Numbered from the stretch's first letter, positions 16,664 through 25,329 are shown. The stretch: DNA of 64,000 nucleotides from SSSZ01 sp016790965 (GCA_016790965.1 JAEUNZ010000025.1:1-64000); one strand, 5' to 3'. A program made the numbers and translations. Notes: generated from the letters alone by a model not told the origin.

Positions 16664-17918
16664 TCGCCAGAGTGGATGGCGTTGTGCAGTACCGCCCCCA
16701 GTCCGCCATGAGCCGGCGCCGTTTTTCCAGCAAGTCGCCCCGCTGGTAAGCAGCCTCGGCCTTGTCGGCGAGCTGGTGCGCGAGGGCGTGCTCAATCACT
16801 TCGCGTGGATAGGCGGTTGTCTCCCCCGCCCAGTCGCGGAAGGTCGAGCGGAAACCATGGCCGGTGATAACTTGACCGGCGTTGTCCAACCAACCAAGAC
16901 CGCCTTCCTCGATGCTCCCCCGGTGCATCCGCCGGATGACTGCGGTTAAAGTCATATCAGAAAGTTCGGTGTTCTTGCCGTTGGGGAAGATCAGCTTTGT
17001 CCCTGCGATACGAGGCATGGATTCAAGCATCGCCAAGGCGGCTGGCGACAGCGGAACTCGGTGCTCAACCCCAGCCTTCATCCGCTCTCCTGGAACAATC
17101 CAAATACCGGCCTCGTGGTCGATTTCGCTCCATGTGGCGCCGCGAACCTCTCCGGATCGGGCGGAGGTGAAAATGGCGAACTCAAGTGCCCGCGCCCCCA
17201 TGCCTTCAACAGCCCGAAGAGCGGACATGAACTCTCCAATGCGGCGGTAGTCGAGGGCGGGGTGGTGCCTAGCGCGCCGTACCTTGCGGCGGGGCGGCAG
17301 AATGTGGTCAAGGTGCCCTTTCCAGCGGGCCGGGTTCTCCCCCTCCTTTCGGTAACCGCGCACCTTCGCCCAATCCAGAACCGCCTCAATGCGCCCGCGC
17401 AGGCGGCTGGCGGTTTCGGTCTTGCCAGCCCAAATTGATTCCAGGATGCCGACAACGTGCGAAGTTTCGATGTGCGCAACTTGCAGGTTGCCAATGCTTG
17501 GGTAGGCATAGGTTTGGAGGGTTGTGGTCCATTGGGCCGCGTGCTTGGCGTTCTTCCACCCTGCCTCGTTGGCGGCAATGTACTTCTCGGCAGCCTGCCG
17601 GAAGGTCAAGGCCGAGGCAATGGCAGCTGCAAGGGCGCTCCTTGCAGCCCGCTTCTCAGCGATTGGGTCCACTCCGGCTTTGACCTTCTCACGAACCGCT
17701 CGGGCGGCCTCACGTGCCCCGGCCAGCGTTGTGTCGGGATACCCGCCCAACCCGATCTCGCGCCTCTTGCCTCCGACAGATATGCGCATCAGCCAGGATT
17801 TCGTTCCTGACCTGGAAACTTGCAGGACGAGGCCCGAAACGCCCCCGACGTGGTGGTAGCCGACACCCGACAACCTGCCGACTTCAAGTGGCGAAAGCTC
17901 CTTCGTTTCGCGAGCCAT
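16635..17918 (-). CDS. int: P4-type tyrosine integrase
   Basis: A 427-aa site-specific recombinase that integrates and excises the island. It has an N-terminal arm-binding DUF4102-type domain (GLVLQVSRSGTKSWLMRI, GLGGYPDTTLAGAREAA), a core-binding domain (about 103-190) and a catalytic domain with R254 (TSARSGEVRG), the H-x-x-R box HGFRS (H354, R357), H377 and the nucleophile Y391 (AAYQRGD). All catalytic residues are present. It is transcribed away from the presumed attachment site at 18078-18090, which lies about 160 bases upstream of its start. P4-type integrases prefer tRNA 3' ends. Confidence 0.95.
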   Translation of the reverse strand: MARETKELSPLEVGRLSGVGYHHVGGVSGLVLQVSRSGTKSWLMRISVGGKRREIGLGGYPDTTLAGAREAARAVREKVKAGVDPIAEKRAARSALAAAIASALTFRQAAEKYIAANEAGWKNAKHAAQWTTTLQTYAYPSIGNLQVAHIETSHVVGILESIWAGKTETASRLRGRIEAVLDWAKVRGYRKEGENPARWKGHLDHILPPRRKVRRARHHPALDYRRIGEFMSALRAVEGMGARALEFAIFTSARSGEVRGATWSEIDHEAGIWIVPGERMKAGVEHRVPLSPAALAMLESMPRIAGTKLIFPNGKNTELSDMTLTAVIRRMHRGSIEEGGLGWLDNAGQVITGHGFRSTFRDWAGETTAYPREVIEHALAHQLADKAEAAYQRGDLLEKRRRLMADWGRYCTTPSTLASVAPIRGAA

Positions 17919-18077
17919 AATCTACCCCCCAATGTACCCCCCACTTGACGATGATATTGGCTGGCACAAGTTGAGTCAAGACGCGACACGAATTTGGACG
18001 AAAGTACCGATTTGCAAAGCTTTACGGGCTTTGATGTGAATTAACCGGAGACACGTTGAGATGGCGGAAAAGCGGAC

Positions 18078-18090
18078 TTCCTCTCCGCCA
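18078..18090 (+). other. putative attR: 3' tip of a tRNA-Ser gene
   Basis: TTCCTCTCCGCCA matches the acceptor-stem end of many tRNA-Ser genes (CCTCTCC, discriminator G, CCA). It is followed after 12 bases by a strong terminator, as after a real tRNA gene, but no 5' part of a tRNA precedes it. This fits the chromosomal half-site left by a P4-type integration, with the restored tRNA gene at the far (left) end outside the window. The bases also form a hairpin with TGGCGGA at 18062-18068, so an unrelated palindrome is possible. Confidence 0.45.
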
Positions 18091-18102
18091 GACCCTCCCA
18101 GG

Positions 18103-18130
18103 AAAAAGCCCGCGTTCGACGGGCTTTTTT
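18103..18130 (+). terminator. rho-independent terminator
   Basis: AAAAAGCCCG, a 7-base loop, CGGGC and TTTTTT: a strong stem of about 10 pairs including A-T pairs, usable in both directions. It is probably the native terminator of the tRNA gene used by the island. Confidence 0.85.
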
Positions 18131-18452
18131 CGTTTGGGTTCCGAGAAGGCCCACCGCGAGGCGTTCCAAGAGGAGCCGCCTAATCCTTGGGCATCGCACT
18201 GGAAGCGTGGCGTTTTGATGGCGTCCGCGTGACTATCCACAGACTTATCCACAGATTTCCTGAAATTGCCGGTTGCGGTGCACAGAGGCGAGACCGCCCC
18301 GGACCGGGTATCCCGGACCTGCCGAGGCAGGGGTGGTCGCGGGGAATTTGGTCGCTTGTTTCGTTCCGAATGCAGAGCTGCCCGGTGCAGCATCTGCGCT
18401 GTCACGCAGAGCTCGTGAGTTTTTCGGGCGCGACCAGAGGCTTCGCAGGCTC
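18131..18452. other. non-coding stretch between island and DUF4262 gene
   Basis: No coding frame that I can support. It contains CTATCCACA (18233-18241) and TTATCCACA (18245-18253), the latter a perfect DnaA-box match, 12 bases apart start to start. No replication gene is nearby. Confidence 0.5.
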
Positions 18453-18938
18453 TCAGGGCCGGTCCGGCCTTTGGCGGCCGAGCAGGGGCTGGTGGTGCTG
18501 GAACCATTCACTGGCAGCGCGTTGCCAGGGCCAGACGCCGGCGGTGGAAGGCCAGACGAGTTGGACGACGTCGTAGCGGCGTCCCTCGTAATAGCGCTCG
18601 CAGCCGAGCGTGTATTCGCACAGGCGCAGGGGCTTGGCCGGTTCCACGTAGATGGGAAATCCCTCCAGAAAGCCCTCGTAAAGGGTGCCGCGGACGAAGC
18701 GAGTACCGCCCCGGAGTTGCCGCAGGTACTCGTTGATCATCGAAGCACCCAGCTTGGGGGACAGTCCCACCACAATGGCCTCCGGGCAGCCGGTGGTTTC
18801 CTGGATTCCGATGGAGTAGGAAAAGGTCGGCAACTGCTCTTCGGGATCGAACACGCTGATGACGTGGCAGCCGAAGCGCCGGATGTCGTCGGCAACGCGG
18901 CGGTCATTGGCGGAGCGTGGGTCTTCTGCTTGAGTCAT
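18453..18938 (-). CDS. DUF4262 domain protein
   Basis: A 161-aa cytoplasmic protein that begins MTQAEDPRSANDRRVADDIRR and contains HVISVFDPEEQLPTFSYSIGI, then PEAIVVGLSPKLGASMINEY and GFPIYVEPA. These match the DUF4262 family, whose function is unknown. An in-frame extension up to 19157 runs through the LysR gene and is rejected. The ATG overlaps the LysR stop by 4 bases (ATGA), so the gene may be translated with it. Confidence 0.8.
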   Translation of the reverse strand: MTQAEDPRSANDRRVADDIRRFGCHVISVFDPEEQLPTFSYSIGIQETTGCPEAIVVGLSPKLGASMINEYLRQLRGGTRFVRGTLYEGFLEGFPIYVEPAKPLRLCEYTLGCERYYEGRRYDVVQLVWPSTAGVWPWQRAASEWFQHHQPLLGRQRPDRP

Positions 18939-19918
18939 GGACTGGTCTGGGGCGAACAATGATCTGGGGATTGTAGGGCGTGTTCGAAGTAACCGGAGGG
19001 CCGTCCCGTACTGGGAACACGCCCCAAGGCGGCCTCCCGTATCCACGCTGCCGCCATCTGCACGGCGGGGCGCGCCTTGGCTGTTTCGTGCAGCAGCCAG
19101 TAGGCGTAGCCGCTGGGTCGGGGGGGTTCTGGGGTAGCTATGAGGTGCAGGAGGCACTTATCGAGTTGGTTGCCGACGAGCGGCAGGCGCCCGAGTGCGA
19201 CGCCCTGGCCGCCCAGGGCGGCGAGGATGACCTGGTCGTACTGATTGAAGCGAACGACGCTTCTGGGCCGGGCGGCGGCCCAGCCCTGGGCCGCCAGCCA
19301 GTTCCGCCACTGAAGCCAGGGGCGCTGGGGGTCCTCGTAATCGAGCAGCACCAGGGGCGCGAAGTCTGCGGCGGAGGTCAGCCGGGCCAGTCCCAGGGCC
19401 GGGTTGGCGACGACACCCAGGCTTTCCTCGAACAGCAGGGTAGCCCCGGCAGGTACGTCTTCCGGCTTGCAGTAGCGGATGGCCAGGTCGATGGCTTCGC
19501 GCTGGAGGTCCACTACCCGGTTGAGGGCCATCACCCGCAGGTCGATCTCCGGATAGCTGGCCTGGAATCCTCCCAGGCGCGGTAGCAGCCACAGGCTGGC
19601 GACGCCGACGCTGGCCGTGACGGTGACCGGGCGCGCGCCGGGTTGCAGGGCTTCGAGGGCCTCTTGCAGGCGTCGCAGGGCCGGCTCCGCCTTGCGGAAC
19701 AGGGCTTCGCCCTCCGCCGTGAATGCGATGGCCCGGTGGCTGCGTACGAAGAGCTTGCAGGCCAGAGCGTCTTCAAGGGCAAGAATCTGGCGGCTGACGG
19801 CGGATTGGGTGAGAAAAAGCTCCCGGGCGGCAAGGGTGATGCTCAGGTGGCGCCCGACGGTGACGAAGCCTTTGAGGAGATCGAGGGAGGGGAGGCGAAG
19901 CGCGAGGGCCTGGCTCAT
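18935..19918 (-). CDS. LysR-family transcriptional regulator (GcvA-like)
   Basis: A 327-aa regulator with an N-terminal winged HTH (FVTVGRHLSITLAARELFLTQSAVSRQ, residues about 17-45) and a substrate-binding domain. The AVSRQI helix and general layout resemble GcvA-type members. It is divergent from the hydrolase/MFS pair starting at 20029 (110-bp gap), which it probably regulates. The last about 28 residues do not look like LysR and are encoded largely by a palindromic repeat at 18974-19025, so the tail seems to have been rewritten by repeat insertion. The inducer is unknown. Confidence 0.88.
   Translation of the reverse strand: MSQALALRLPSLDLLKGFVTVGRHLSITLAARELFLTQSAVSRQILALEDALACKLFVRSHRAIAFTAEGEALFRKAEPALRRLQEALEALQPGARPVTVTASVGVASLWLLPRLGGFQASYPEIDLRVMALNRVVDLQREAIDLAIRYCKPEDVPAGATLLFEESLGVVANPALGLARLTSAADFAPLVLLDYEDPQRPWLQWRNWLAAQGWAAARPRSVVRFNQYDQVILAALGGQGVALGRLPLVGNQLDKCLLHLIATPEPPRPSGYAYWLLHETAKARPAVQMAAAWIREAALGRVPSTGRPSGYFEHALQSPDHCSPQTSP
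18974..19025. repeat. palindromic repeat GGCGTGTTC/GGGAACACGCC, copy A
   Basis: It begins TAGGGCGTGTTC and ends GGGAACACGCC, with a core containing GGCCGTCCCG. The second copy at 26666-26721, read on the other strand, shares both ends and the core. Copy A lies within the 3' end of the LysR gene. Confidence 0.7.
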
Positions 19919-20028
19919 TTGACATTCAAAAACAGAATGTATTGTGTTCCCAATAATCGTTTGAAGTGTCCATTAATTCAACATTAAATCACGGTCATGC
20001 CTTAGCGCAATACATGATTTAGGAGAAT

Positions 20029-21006
20029 GTGGCTGTGGATCGACTTCCCGACGGCGTGGCGCCCGCAATAAGGGTGAGCCTGCCCACCCGCGACGGCCAG
20101 GAACTCGCTGGAGACCTCTGGCTGCCGGCTTCCCGGTCGCAGATCGGCACCGTGGTCATCAACCCGGCCACGGCGGTGAAGGCCGCCTACTACCATCGTT
20201 TCGCGCGTTATCTCGCCGCCCACGGCTACGCGGCGCTGACCTACGATTACCGCGGCATCGGCGCCTCCCGCCATAGGCATCCCCGGGCGACTCCGGGGTT
20301 CGACAAGTTCAGCTGGGGGGCCTGCGACTGCGATGCGGCGCTGCAGTGGGCCTTGAATGCCTTTGCGGGCCGGCCCCTCGACGTGGTGGCCCACAGCATC
20401 GGTGGGCTCCTGGTCGGCCTGGCCGCCCACGGCGGGCAGGTGCGCCGCTGCCTCACGGTGGGCGCCCAGTATGCCTACTGGCGGGATTACGCGGCCGCCG
20501 GGCGATTGGCCATGGCCATGCGTTGGCATGGGGTGATGCCGCTGGTGACGGCAATCCTCGGCTACTTTCCCGCCCGACGCCTGGGCTGGCACGAAGACCT
20601 GCCGGCCGGAGCGGCCTACGAATGGGCCTTCCGCCCGGCGCGGCTGGAGGACGCCTACCGTCGCCACTGGTGCGATGGCCTCGACCCGCTGCGGCATTTC
20701 CCGGCCATGACCGGCGAGATGCTGGCCATCGGCCTCAGCGACGACCCCTTCGGCACGCCAACTGCCCTGGAGCGGCTGCTGGCTTACTACCGCAATGCCC
20801 GGCGCACGCGCATCGAAATCCGGCCCCAGGCCATCGGCGTCGGCGAGATCGGTCACTTCGCCTATTTTCACGAGCGCTTCGCCACTCCCTTGTGGGCCGA
20901 TGCCCTCCGCTGGCTGCGGGAGGGCACGCTGCCCGCCGGGTACCCGGCCTTCCACTTCCCCCCGTCCCAAGCGGATGATGGAGGCGGCCATGACCACGTC
21001 CGTTGA
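20029..21006 (+). CDS. alpha/beta hydrolase
   Basis: A 325-aa putative hydrolase of the serine-aminopeptidase/YheT-like group. It has GTVVINPATAV with the oxyanion region near residue 45, YAALTYDYRGIGAS (about 72-85), the nucleophile elbow VVAHSIGGLL (Ser about 127), and a late His in EIGHFAYFHERF (about 284). AGGAG at 20021-20025 fits GTG at 20029 or, better spaced, GTG at 20035. Its 3' end overlaps the MFS gene by 17 bases, so the two form an operon divergent from the LysR gene. A hydrolase with a transporter suggests uptake and cleavage of an ester; the substrate is not visible. Confidence 0.85.
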   Translation: MAVDRLPDGVAPAIRVSLPTRDGQELAGDLWLPASRSQIGTVVINPATAVKAAYYHRFARYLAAHGYAALTYDYRGIGASRHRHPRATPGFDKFSWGACDCDAALQWALNAFAGRPLDVVAHSIGGLLVGLAAHGGQVRRCLTVGAQYAYWRDYAAAGRLAMAMRWHGVMPLVTAILGYFPARRLGWHEDLPAGAAYEWAFRPARLEDAYRRHWCDGLDPLRHFPAMTGEMLAIGLSDDPFGTPTALERLLAYYRNARRTRIEIRPQAIGVGEIGHFAYFHERFATPLWADALRWLREGTLPAGYPAFHFPPSQADDGGGHDHVR

Positions 21007-22258
21007 GGGGGCAGGGCAGGCCGCCAGGTCGGGGTGGCGGGCCCCGCTGGCCATCGTCCTCGCCGGCGGCGCCGTCATGGGGCTGACCCTCGGCGTGCGC
21101 CACGCCTTCGGTATCTTCCTGGGGCCGGTGAGCCTCGAGCATGGCTGGCCCCGGGAGACCTTCAGTTTTGCCATCGCCCTGCAAAACGGGGTGTGGGGCC
21201 TGGCTCAACCCTTGGTCGGCATGGCGGCCGACCGCTACGGTGCGCGGCGCATCGTCCTGGCCGGGTTGGTCTGCTATGGCGGCGGCTTCGCCGGCATGGC
21301 CTGGGCCACCACGCCCCTGGCTTTCACCCTTGCGGCCGGCCTGACCGTAGGCCTGGCCCTCGCGTGTACCACCTTCGGCGTCATCTACGGCGCCCTGAGC
21401 CGCCTGGTGGCGCCGGAGCGCCGGGGCTGGGCCCTCGGGCTGGCCGGCGCCGCGGGCGGGTTGGGACAGTTTCTGCTGGTGCCGACCACCCAGGCCCTGA
21501 TCCAGACCCTCAACTGGAACGGCGCCCTCATCGCGCTCGCGGTCGCCTGCGTCGCTCTGCTTCCCCTGGCGCTGCAACTAAACGATTCCCCCGGCGCCGA
21601 GTGCGGGGCGCAGCAAAGTCTGAGCGACGCCCTGGCCGAGGCCTTCGCGCATTCCGGATTCTGGCTTCTGCTGCTGGGCTTCTTCGCCTGCGGCTTTCAT
21701 CTGGCCTTCATCGCCAATCACCTGCCGTCCTACCTGCGCGACCAGGGCATGACCGCCAACGCGGCGGTGACCGGGCTCGCCCTCATCGCCCTTGCCAATA
21801 TCGGTGGTACCTATCTCTGCGGTTTGCTCGGCAGCCGCCTGCGACGCAAGTTTCTGCTGGTCGGGATCTATGTCATCCGCTCCGGCGCCATCGCAGCCTT
21901 CTATTGGTTCCCCCTCAATCCGGCCTCCCTCTACGCCTTCAGCGCCGTCATGGGCCTGGTTTGGCTGGGTACCGTACCCCTCACCAACGGTCTGCTGGCG
22001 CAGATTTTCGGCCTGCGCTATCTCGCCACGCTTTTCGGATTTGTCTTCTTCGGCCACCAGTTGGGCTCGTTTTTCGGGGTCTGGTTGGGGGGCTATGTCT
22101 TCGACCTGACCCGCTCCTACGATTTCATGTGGCAACTGAGCGTTGCGATAGGCCTGCTTGCGGCCGTTCTGCACGCCCCTATCCGGGATGCGGAGATACG
22201 GCGCAACCCCGCAAAAATTTCCCGCAGTCATGCTCCCGCCAAGGCATCGCAGGTATAG
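20990..22258 (+). CDS. MFS transporter (monocarboxylate/oxalate-formate type)
   Basis: About 422 aa with twelve predicted membrane segments. The N-terminal repeat contains GLTLGVRHAFGIFLGP and the loop 2-3 motif GMAADRYGARRI, typical of the major facilitator superfamily; the first helix and the layout resemble monocarboxylate and oxalate/formate porters. I chose the ATG at 20990, preceded by GGAGG with good spacing; the frame is open further upstream inside the hydrolase gene but that part is out-of-frame hydrolase sequence. Acts in the inner membrane; substrate unknown, probably an organic acid. Confidence 0.87.
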   Translation: MTTSVEGAGQAARSGWRAPLAIVLAGGAVMGLTLGVRHAFGIFLGPVSLEHGWPRETFSFAIALQNGVWGLAQPLVGMAADRYGARRIVLAGLVCYGGGFAGMAWATTPLAFTLAAGLTVGLALACTTFGVIYGALSRLVAPERRGWALGLAGAAGGLGQFLLVPTTQALIQTLNWNGALIALAVACVALLPLALQLNDSPGAECGAQQSLSDALAEAFAHSGFWLLLLGFFACGFHLAFIANHLPSYLRDQGMTANAAVTGLALIALANIGGTYLCGLLGSRLRRKFLLVGIYVIRSGAIAAFYWFPLNPASLYAFSAVMGLVWLGTVPLTNGLLAQIFGLRYLATLFGFVFFGHQLGSFFGVWLGGYVFDLTRSYDFMWQLSVAIGLLAAVLHAPIRDAEIRRNPAKISRSHAPAKASQV

Positions 22259-22384
22259 GGACCACGGGAACGAAGCAACTTTCCTCTTGACGGGGTCTTC
22301 TCGCCCTTCGCGCCCAGGTGCGGGGAAGGGCGGCGCTGACACCAGGAAAGCCCGCCGACCCCCCGGGAAGTGGTACGAGAGGGG

Positions 22385-22879
22385 CTATTTCGCCAGGAGG
22401 GCGGCCGCGGCGGCGTCCAGGTCGGGCTTTTTGAGGACGCCGAGCTTCTTCGACAGCATGCGGCCCTCGGCGTCGATGACCACGGTGTAGGGCAGGGCGC
22501 CCCGGGTGTTGCCCAGGGCCTGCATCAGGGGCAGGGCCTTGTCCCTGGCCAGGAATACCGGGTAATCCATATCGTAGGCCTTGGCGAATTCCTTGACCGC
22601 TTCCGGCTTGTCTTCCAGGCCGATGCCCAGAACCTCGATGCGTCCCCGGTAGGCGGCCCGCAGATGGACGAGTTCCGGGATTTCCTGGCGGCAGGGTCCG
22701 CACCAGCGGGCCCAGAAATTGACGATGAGAGGGCGGCCGCGGTAGCGCTCCAGGGCCACGGGTTTGTCGTCGGTATCCCACAGGGTGGCCGCAAACAGGG
22801 GCGTGGTGGGGGGCAGCGTTTCGTCCGCCCCGAGGGAGAGGCTTGGGACGAGCCAGAGCAGCAATAGCAGAAAGCGCAT
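22385..22879 (-). CDS. TlpA-like periplasmic thioredoxin
   Basis: A 164-aa exported thiol-disulfide protein. A signal peptide (MRFLLLLLWLVPSLSLGA) precedes a thioredoxin fold with the redox pair in FWARWCGPCRQE (C60, C63) and the cis-Pro region ALPYTVVID. The ATG overlaps the nosY stop by one base (TGATG), so it is part of the nosF-nosL-nosY transcript. In this context it probably keeps cysteines of NosL, SCO-type proteins or the CuA site reduced for copper loading. That role is inferred from neighbourhood. Confidence 0.88.
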   Translation of the reverse strand: MRFLLLLLWLVPSLSLGADETLPPTTPLFAATLWDTDDKPVALERYRGRPLIVNFWARWCGPCRQEIPELVHLRAAYRGRIEVLGIGLEDKPEAVKEFAKAYDMDYPVFLARDKALPLMQALGNTRGALPYTVVIDAEGRMLSKKLGVLKKPDLDAAAAALLAK

Positions 22880-23706
22880 CAGGGCAGGTCGCCGCGGCGG
22901 AAGATGAAATAGCCCAGGGCGGCCGAGGCCAGTCCCAGCAGGGTAGGGTAGGCCAGTGCGAAGACCTTGTAGCCGGCCACGCCGAAGTTGTCGAGGATGA
23001 CGTAGGCCGAGGGGCCGAGGACAATGAGTTGGGGGTCGAAGAGGGCCAGCGCGGCAGTGCGGAAGACCTGCAGCGGATTGGCCAGGGCGACCAGGACAGC
23101 GACGTCGGGACTCACCTTGCCCTGGATCATCACCCCCAGGAGGATGAGGTCGAGGAAGAGTAGGAAAACGAGCCAGACCAGGAAGGCCGCGCCCTGGGCC
23201 ATGTCGGTACTGCGGGCGACAGAGGAGAGCAGCATGCCGATGCCGAGGAAACAGGCGGCCATGGCGGCCAGCAGCGCGGTGTAGTAGCCGAACATGCTCC
23301 AGGGCACTTCGATCTCCCGCAGGGTGGCCCAGCAGACGGCGGCCAGCATGGCGAGGAAGACCGGCGCGAAGACGACGACGTAGCGGCCGAGAATCTTGCC
23401 CCAGAACCAGGCCCCCAGGGAGACCGGCAGTGAGAGCAGGTATTCGAAGACGCCCGCTTCCCGGTCCCCGGCCACCGAGCGCACCGTGGTGATGAGCACG
23501 AAGATGGGCAGGATGGCCATGGTGAGCTGGATGTAGGTGACCAGCAGGCGCGACAGCCCGATGAAGCCCAGCACCCGGGATTCGGTGAGGCCGAAGACGA
23601 AGAGCAGGGCGACGATGCCACCAAACACCAGCGTGTATATCTGGAACCAGCGGGCGCGCAGGGACTCGACCACGTCGAGCCGGGCAGTGAGCCACAATTG
23701 CTTCAT
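22879..23706 (-). CDS. nosY: nitrous oxide reductase maturation ABC permease NosY
   Basis: A 275-aa inner-membrane permease of the NosFY transporter that supplies sulfur, or a sulfur-containing factor, for the CuZ centre of N2O reductase. About six hydrophobic segments are visible (YTLVFGGIVALLFVFGL, SRLLVTYIQLTMAILPIFVLI, and others), with the conserved VAGDREAGVFEYLLSLPVS cytoplasmic loop (coupling region). It lies downstream of nosF and nosL on the same strand with almost no spacing. Confidence 0.92.
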   Translation of the reverse strand: MKQLWLTARLDVVESLRARWFQIYTLVFGGIVALLFVFGLTESRVLGFIGLSRLLVTYIQLTMAILPIFVLITTVRSVAGDREAGVFEYLLSLPVSLGAWFWGKILGRYVVVFAPVFLAMLAAVCWATLREIEVPWSMFGYYTALLAAMAACFLGIGMLLSSVARSTDMAQGAAFLVWLVFLLFLDLILLGVMIQGKVSPDVAVLVALANPLQVFRTAALALFDPQLIVLGPSAYVILDNFGVAGYKVFALAYPTLLGLASAALGYFIFRRGDLP

Positions 23707-23707
23707 A

Positions 23708-24196
23708 TCATTTGCCCTTCAGGACGACGTGCTCGCGCAGGGCGTCGAAATCGAGGCTGCCCGCCTGGGGCAGCGAATAGGCCGCGTAACCGTAGCCCAT
23801 GGGAGAGTGCTTGCCGCCGACGAACTGGGCTTTGCGGGCATCCAGCCAGACCAGGGTCTCGGGTTTGCTGCCGTGGTCCGCGACCCAGAGCCGGGTGGCA
23901 GCTTCGGCCAGCCACGGCAGGTCTTTCGCCTTGTCCCGCAGCCAGAAAACCAGGCAGCCGACATCGTCGAACTTGAAGGCCTCGTTGCGGGGGCCGCCCC
24001 GCACCTGGGCAGCAAAGCGCCGGTCGGAAATGACCATGCTGCAGCGGGCGCAGACGTCGCGGTCCCACTTGATCTCGGCCATGCCCTCCGGCCAGCCGGA
24101 TTTGCCGCCGCAGGCGGCGAGGAACCCGGCCAACGGAGCCACCAGCGCGCCTGCCGCGGTTCGGCCGAGCAGGAGACGGCGGGTACGATCGACCAT
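23708..24196 (-). CDS. nosL: copper chaperone lipoprotein NosL
   Basis: A 162-aa lipoprotein with the lipobox LAAC (Cys29) after a twin-Arg-like start (MVDRTRRLLLGRT). The mature part has the copper-binding segment CARCSMVISDRRFAAQ, where NosL proteins usually have a C-x-M-x-I motif. It delivers Cu(I) to NosZ on the periplasmic side. The frame is open upstream to 24343, but that stretch is out-of-frame nosF, and the ATG at 24196 gives the proper signal. Confidence 0.92.
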   Translation of the reverse strand: MVDRTRRLLLGRTAAGALVAPLAGFLAACGGKSGWPEGMAEIKWDRDVCARCSMVISDRRFAAQVRGGPRNEAFKFDDVGCLVFWLRDKAKDLPWLAEAATRLWVADHGSKPETLVWLDARKAQFVGGKHSPMGYGYAAYSLPQAGSLDFDALREHVVLKGK

Positions 24197-24207
24197 GGGA
24201 TGAGACT

Positions 24208-25062
24208 TCACGCGGTTTCGGTGAGGGAAATGTCGCTGATGAGGGCGACGTAGCGGGAGACCATGCCGTGGAAGCGCAGGCGGTCCGGGCCCGAGACGTT
24301 TCCTTCCCACACCAGGCCGTTGCCGCGGTCCGCGAAATTCCACGCGCCAAGGGCCTTGGCGAAGGCAGGTTCAGCGCGCTTGACGACGATGCGGCAGGCC
24401 AGGACACCGGCCAGGGAAACATCGTCCGCCACCCGATCGTCGAGCACCACCTTGCCCATGTCCAGTTCGATCACGCGATTCACCAGGGTCGACACCTCGT
24501 TCAGGCGGTGACTGGAAATGATCATCGTGGTGTCGTCCTGGCGCTCGGCCAGCAGCTCGAAGAATATCTTGCGCGCTTCCGGATCAAGGTTGGCGGCGGG
24601 CTCGTCCATGATCAACACCTTGGCCTCCCGGCCCAGGGCGATGGCAATCAGGAGCTTCTGCTTCATGCCGCCGGAAAGGCGCACGAACTGGCGTCCCAGG
24701 ACCACCTCGACGTCCAGCCCCAGGCGTTTGGCGATGGCGTGGATGCGCCGGGGATCGGTGCCGCACAAGGAGGCCGAGAAATCGATCAACTGCCCCACGG
24801 GCATCTTGAGCGGCGGCGGCAACTGGGGGACGAAGCCGATGCTGCCCAGCACCGCGGTGCGATGGCTGCGCGGATCCCGATCAGCGACGGAAACCTCGCC
24901 GTCGTGGGTGTATTCCCCCAACAGACAACGAATCAGGGTGGTCTTGCCGGCTCCGTTGGAACCGATGAGGGCCACCCGCTCGCCGAGGCCGATGTCGAGG
25001 CTGATGCCGTCGAGGACGCGGGCCCGGCGGAAGGTCTTGGCGACATTGTGGAGACGAATCAT
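24208..25062 (-). CDS. nosF: nitrous oxide reductase maturation ABC ATPase NosF
   Basis: A 284-aa ATPase that pairs with NosY. Walker A is GSNGAGKTT (about 34-42), the signature is LSGGMKQK (about 133-140), and Walker B is VLIMDEPAANLD (about 153-164), followed by the H-loop SSHRLNE. The start at 25062 (MIRLHNVAKTFRRARVL) fits the family; an in-frame extension to 25104 lacks support. It is the first gene of the nosF-nosL-nosY-tlpA operon, separated from the rest of the nos genes by about 4 kb of other genes. Confidence 0.92.
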   Translation of the reverse strand: MIRLHNVAKTFRRARVLDGISLDIGLGERVALIGSNGAGKTTLIRCLLGEYTHDGEVSVADRDPRSHRTAVLGSIGFVPQLPPPLKMPVGQLIDFSASLCGTDPRRIHAIAKRLGLDVEVVLGRQFVRLSGGMKQKLLIAIALGREAKVLIMDEPAANLDPEARKIFFELLAERQDDTTMIISSHRLNEVSTLVNRVIELDMGKVVLDDRVADDVSLAGVLACRIVVKRAEPAFAKALGAWNFADRGNGLVWEGNVSGPDRLRFHGMVSRYVALISDISLTETA

Positions 25063-25185
25063 GGCCCGGATTATAGGGGGCGGTGCAAGCCGGGCGTTGA
25101 ACATCCATCAAAAATCGGGCGGGAGCGGCGTTCTTCCGATTGCTCGTAACGTAAGTCCGAGGGACACGCAGTCCTGAAAATCTTT

Positions 25186-25211
25186 TTGACTTGGCGTGGG
25201 AACTGCTATGA
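25186..25211 (+). promoter_or_regulatory. putative sigma-70 promoter
   Basis: TTGACT (25186-25191) and TATGAT (25206-25211) upstream of the lipoprotein gene at 25330. The spacer is short (14 bases; 16 if TTTTGA at 25184 is used), so this is only a candidate. Confidence 0.35.
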
Positions 25212-25329
25212 TCCGAAATATGTCATGTGCGTTTTCCTCGGCGGGGTGCAGGGGAGCACCGGATACTTTCGCAGCGATCTGATGGTCGGCCCATCCGGAT
25301 CGAGCGCAAGGGAAATGACGGTCTAACCG

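Noticed and set aside
18233..18253. Two DnaA-box-like sites as a replication origin
   Set aside because: Only two sites, no AT-rich region, and no dnaA, dnaN or rep gene nearby; probably chance or a minor regulatory site.
22880..23695. In-frame upstream extension of the tlpA-like gene
   Set aside because: The extension is out-of-frame nosY sequence; the ATG at 22879 starts a proper signal peptide.
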